From positions 3,782,001-3,846,000 of the forward strand of contig NC_065872.1 of assembly GCF_933775445.1 (NCBI RefSeq): a stretch of DNA of 64,000 bases. The letters run 5' to 3'. Below, piece by piece: positions 61,632 to 64,000 of the stretch (the stretch's first letter is position 1; the number at the start of each line of letters is the position of its first letter). Made by a program: the position numbers and the translations under genes. Under the pieces are notes generated by a model, which was not told where the DNA came from, ran no database searches, and worked only from the letters and a program-made list of their open reading frames with translations. This DNA comes from Argentina anserina. Its lineage: Eukaryota > Streptophyta > Magnoliopsida > Rosales > Rosaceae.

Positions 61632-63910
61632 ATGGCGTCGGTTTATATTCCGGTGCAGAATTCCGAGGAGGAAGTTAGGGTTGCTCTCGATCAGCTTCCT
61701 AGAGACGCTTCCGATATCCTCGATATTCTCAAGGCCGAGCAAGCCCCTCTCGATCTCTGGCTCATTATCGCGGTTCGTTTTTTTTTTTTTGATAAATCTT
61801 AATGCCCTCTCATTATGATATATAAGAAAAGCTTGAAGCTTTGATTCAATTCAGACTTGTTTGGGCTGTGAAAAATTGTTTCGTTTCGTATCGATTTTCC
61901 GTCCAATTCAGAAAACGATGAATTTGCTATTGAATTTTGAACTGTGATGCTGTAGAGAGAGTACTTCAAGCAAGGGAAGCTTGAACAGTTTAGGCAGATA
62001 TTGGAGGAAGGATCAAGTCCAGGTGGCCTTGCTTTTTCGACACTCTAGCAGTTTTGTTTTTGTTTTGTTTTTGTTTATTACTTGCTTTTGGTGCTTGATA
62101 TTTGTGCTGTGGAGTAATGTTGGTGGTGTGTCTGGTTTGGTGCAGAGATTGATGAGTATTATGCGGATGTTCGATATGAGAGGATTGCGATATTGAATGC
62201 GCTAGGGGCTTATTACAGCTACCTTGGGAAGATTGAGACGAAGCAGAGAGAAAAGGAGGAGCATTTTATATTGGCGACTCAGTTTTATAATAAAGCGTCG
62301 AGAATTGATATTCACGAGCCGTCTACATGGGTTGGGAAAGGTAGGTAAAGATGAGTAATTGTTATGGCCTTTGTTGGCAACTACTGTAGTTCGGCTTGGA
62401 CTGTGATTTGCATATCGTGTCATCAGGTATCACGAGACTAGAGTAGTTGATCTATAGAGGCTTAGTGTGGCAAATAAGAGTTTTTAGGGACTGCGCTCAT
62501 GTTCTTGTTTCGTTGCTGTTGTGAATTATGGAATCCAAAAGAAATTGTGTCATTTTGGCTTTCGAACTATGCTGGTTAAGGTTCTCTGCACTTTATCACT
62601 GTCTTCTGCTCACAGGTCAGCTTTTACTGGCGAAGGGTGAAGTAGATCAAGCATTTAATGCGTTCAAGATTGTATTAGATGGAGACCATGATAATGTCCC
62701 TTCCCTTTTGGGCCAGGTGTTTACTTGATCTCTCTACTTAGAAGTAGTATAATTCTTGCCATTTTCCAAGGATCTCAGTTTTTTAACAAATGGAAAAGAA
62801 AAGAAAGAATTTTTTTTTTCATCTATTGCTCTTCTCTGTCTACAGTAATCAATATCCATTCTTCTGGCCAATTTTATCTGTTACTTATAAAATGTTTGGA
62901 ATTCTTTTAACAATGTGATTTGACTGATTTCCAATGGGTGTCCTGTGTTGTGATGTCCGGCCTTTATATGATCTATCAGTGTGGCAATTGGCTCTCTTAA
63001 AGTCTTTCAAATGGAATATTTGAAGGAGTAGAGGAGAGCAGAAATTTAGTAGTAGGGGGAACTAACAAGATCTGATTAACCAACAGAGAGTGAGGGTGAG
63101 AGACCATATTGGGGTTGTCTATATATCAGTTATGCTGCATTTGCTTTAAACCAGTTGCGTTGGTATTTGCAGGCATGCGTTGAGTTTAATCGCGGGCAAT
63201 ATTCTGATTCATTGGAGCTGTACAAGGTTTGTATGCATCCTACTGACAAAATTATGTCCTTAACCTTAAGATTTGTTCTCTTGCATAGAAAATTTTCTTT
63301 AGTTAGATAGTTTGTGTTTAACTGATTAAGTTCCATACAGAGAGCCCTGCAAGTGAATCCCAATTGTCCTGCGGCTGTGAGAATTGGCATCGGTCTCTGT
63401 CGTTACAAAATGGGTCAATTCGAAAAAGCTTGGCAGGCATTTCATCGGGTTTTAGAGGCAAGTGATAGCTCAATTTATTAATCTGCAATTTCTCCTGCCA
63501 TGGTTCTTTTAACTTCATGAACTTATTATACTTGCAGTTAGATCCAGAAAACGTTGAGGCTCTTGTTGCTCTTGCAATTTTGGATTTGCATACCAATGCA
63601 GGTACCAACTATGTTATTTGGTTTGATTATTTTTATTGTATGTCCATACTTCTGTCCCTCGGGAAGTCTAATATCTGGGCTGTATTATTTGATAGCTGCT
63701 GGAATAAGGAAAGGAATGGAAAAAATGCAGAGAGCTTTTGAGCTATATCCTTATTGTGCAATGGCCTTAAACTATTTGGCAAACCATTTTTTCTACACTG
63801 GTCAGCACTTTTTGGTTGAGCAATTAACTGAGACTGCACTTGCTGTCACCAACCATGGACCAACAAAGTCGCATTCCTACTACAATTTAGCACGATCTTA
63901 CCACAGCAAG
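61632..63910 (+). CDS. CTR9: CTR9 (PAF1 complex TPR subunit; VIP6/ELF8), first eight exons, continues off the window
   Basis: CTR9 is the TPR scaffold of the PAF1 complex, which travels with RNA polymerase II and promotes H2B ubiquitination and H3K4/K36 methylation. In Arabidopsis its loss causes early flowering through low FLC. Exons are 61632-61772, 61956-62022, 62146-62340, 62616-62716, 63173-63226, 63341-63457, 63538-63601 and 63696-63910, all phase-consistent. The start MASVYIPVQNSEEEVRVALD fits the family. Repeats of TPR type follow: GQLLLAKGEVDQAFNAFKIV, QYSDSLELYKRALQVNP, QFEKAWQAFHRVLELDP, and ALNYLANHFFYTGQ. Intron 6 has a GC donor (GAG then gcaagt at 63458). The donor after 63910 leads into an intron that reaches the window edge, and the usual protein is over 1000 residues. 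Confidence 0.95.
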
Positions 63911-64000
63911 GTAAAAAGATGCTTCTTTTTGGATCACAAGGTCATGCTAACGTAGGGTTCCTCACAATGTCTCTTGTGTTGGTAATAATATTTAGAGCAG

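Overview
This is a stretch of an AT-rich plant nuclear chromosome. The genes are spliced, with short GT-AG introns and long repeat-rich spacers, and telo-box motifs (AAACCCTA) lie at the starts of housekeeping genes. The gene set is dicot: thermospermine synthase, ELF4-like, TT2-like R2R3-MYBs and an F-box/FBA protein. A Rosaceae genome such as strawberry is my best guess from gene flavour, but the sequence alone does not prove it. Nothing here is prokaryotic or viral.

Layout. 0-10 kb is gene-dense: the 5' end of RPA1 (replication protein A 70 kDa subunit, minus), a single-exon F-box protein (plus), a complete ten-exon ACAULIS5-type thermospermine synthase (minus) and a five-exon 40S ribosomal protein S3 (minus). 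10-27 kb is accessory. It holds an ELF4-like gene, a P-type H+-ATPase fragment, a complete TRIM retrotransposon, and a non-autonomous CACTA element that carries the last two coding exons of 60S ribosomal protein L10a and sits inside a tandem duplication. 27-30 kb holds two tandem stress-response A/B barrel (Dabb, UP3-like) genes. 30.7-44.6 kb holds two related R2R3-MYB genes of the TT2/subgroup 5 type, separated by degenerate repeats, a tRNA-derived SINE, a foldback element and an hAT element. A MITE sits just upstream of the TATA box of the second MYB. 46.6-52.4 kb is a transposon cluster: three hAT elements with 8-bp target duplications (one nested in a MULE-like element) and an RNase H-like fragment. 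53-64 kb is gene-dense again: a CYP72-clan P450 pseudogene with four stops and a frameshift, a complete ten-exon RNA polymerase III subunit RPC4 gene, a MED20 copy with two disabling lesions, and the first eight exons of CTR9 (PAF1 complex), which runs off the right edge.

The genes do not form an operon-like pathway. Several housekeeping genes act in nuclear replication, transcription or translation (RPA1, RPC4, CTR9, MED20, RPS3). The regulatory genes (ELF4-like, MYBs, ACL5) are independent. I did not find a convincing new multi-gene system. The most interesting signals are the gene capture by CACTA, the MED20 lesions, the MITE at a TT2-like promoter, and a near-perfect 30-bp hairpin of microRNA-precursor size.
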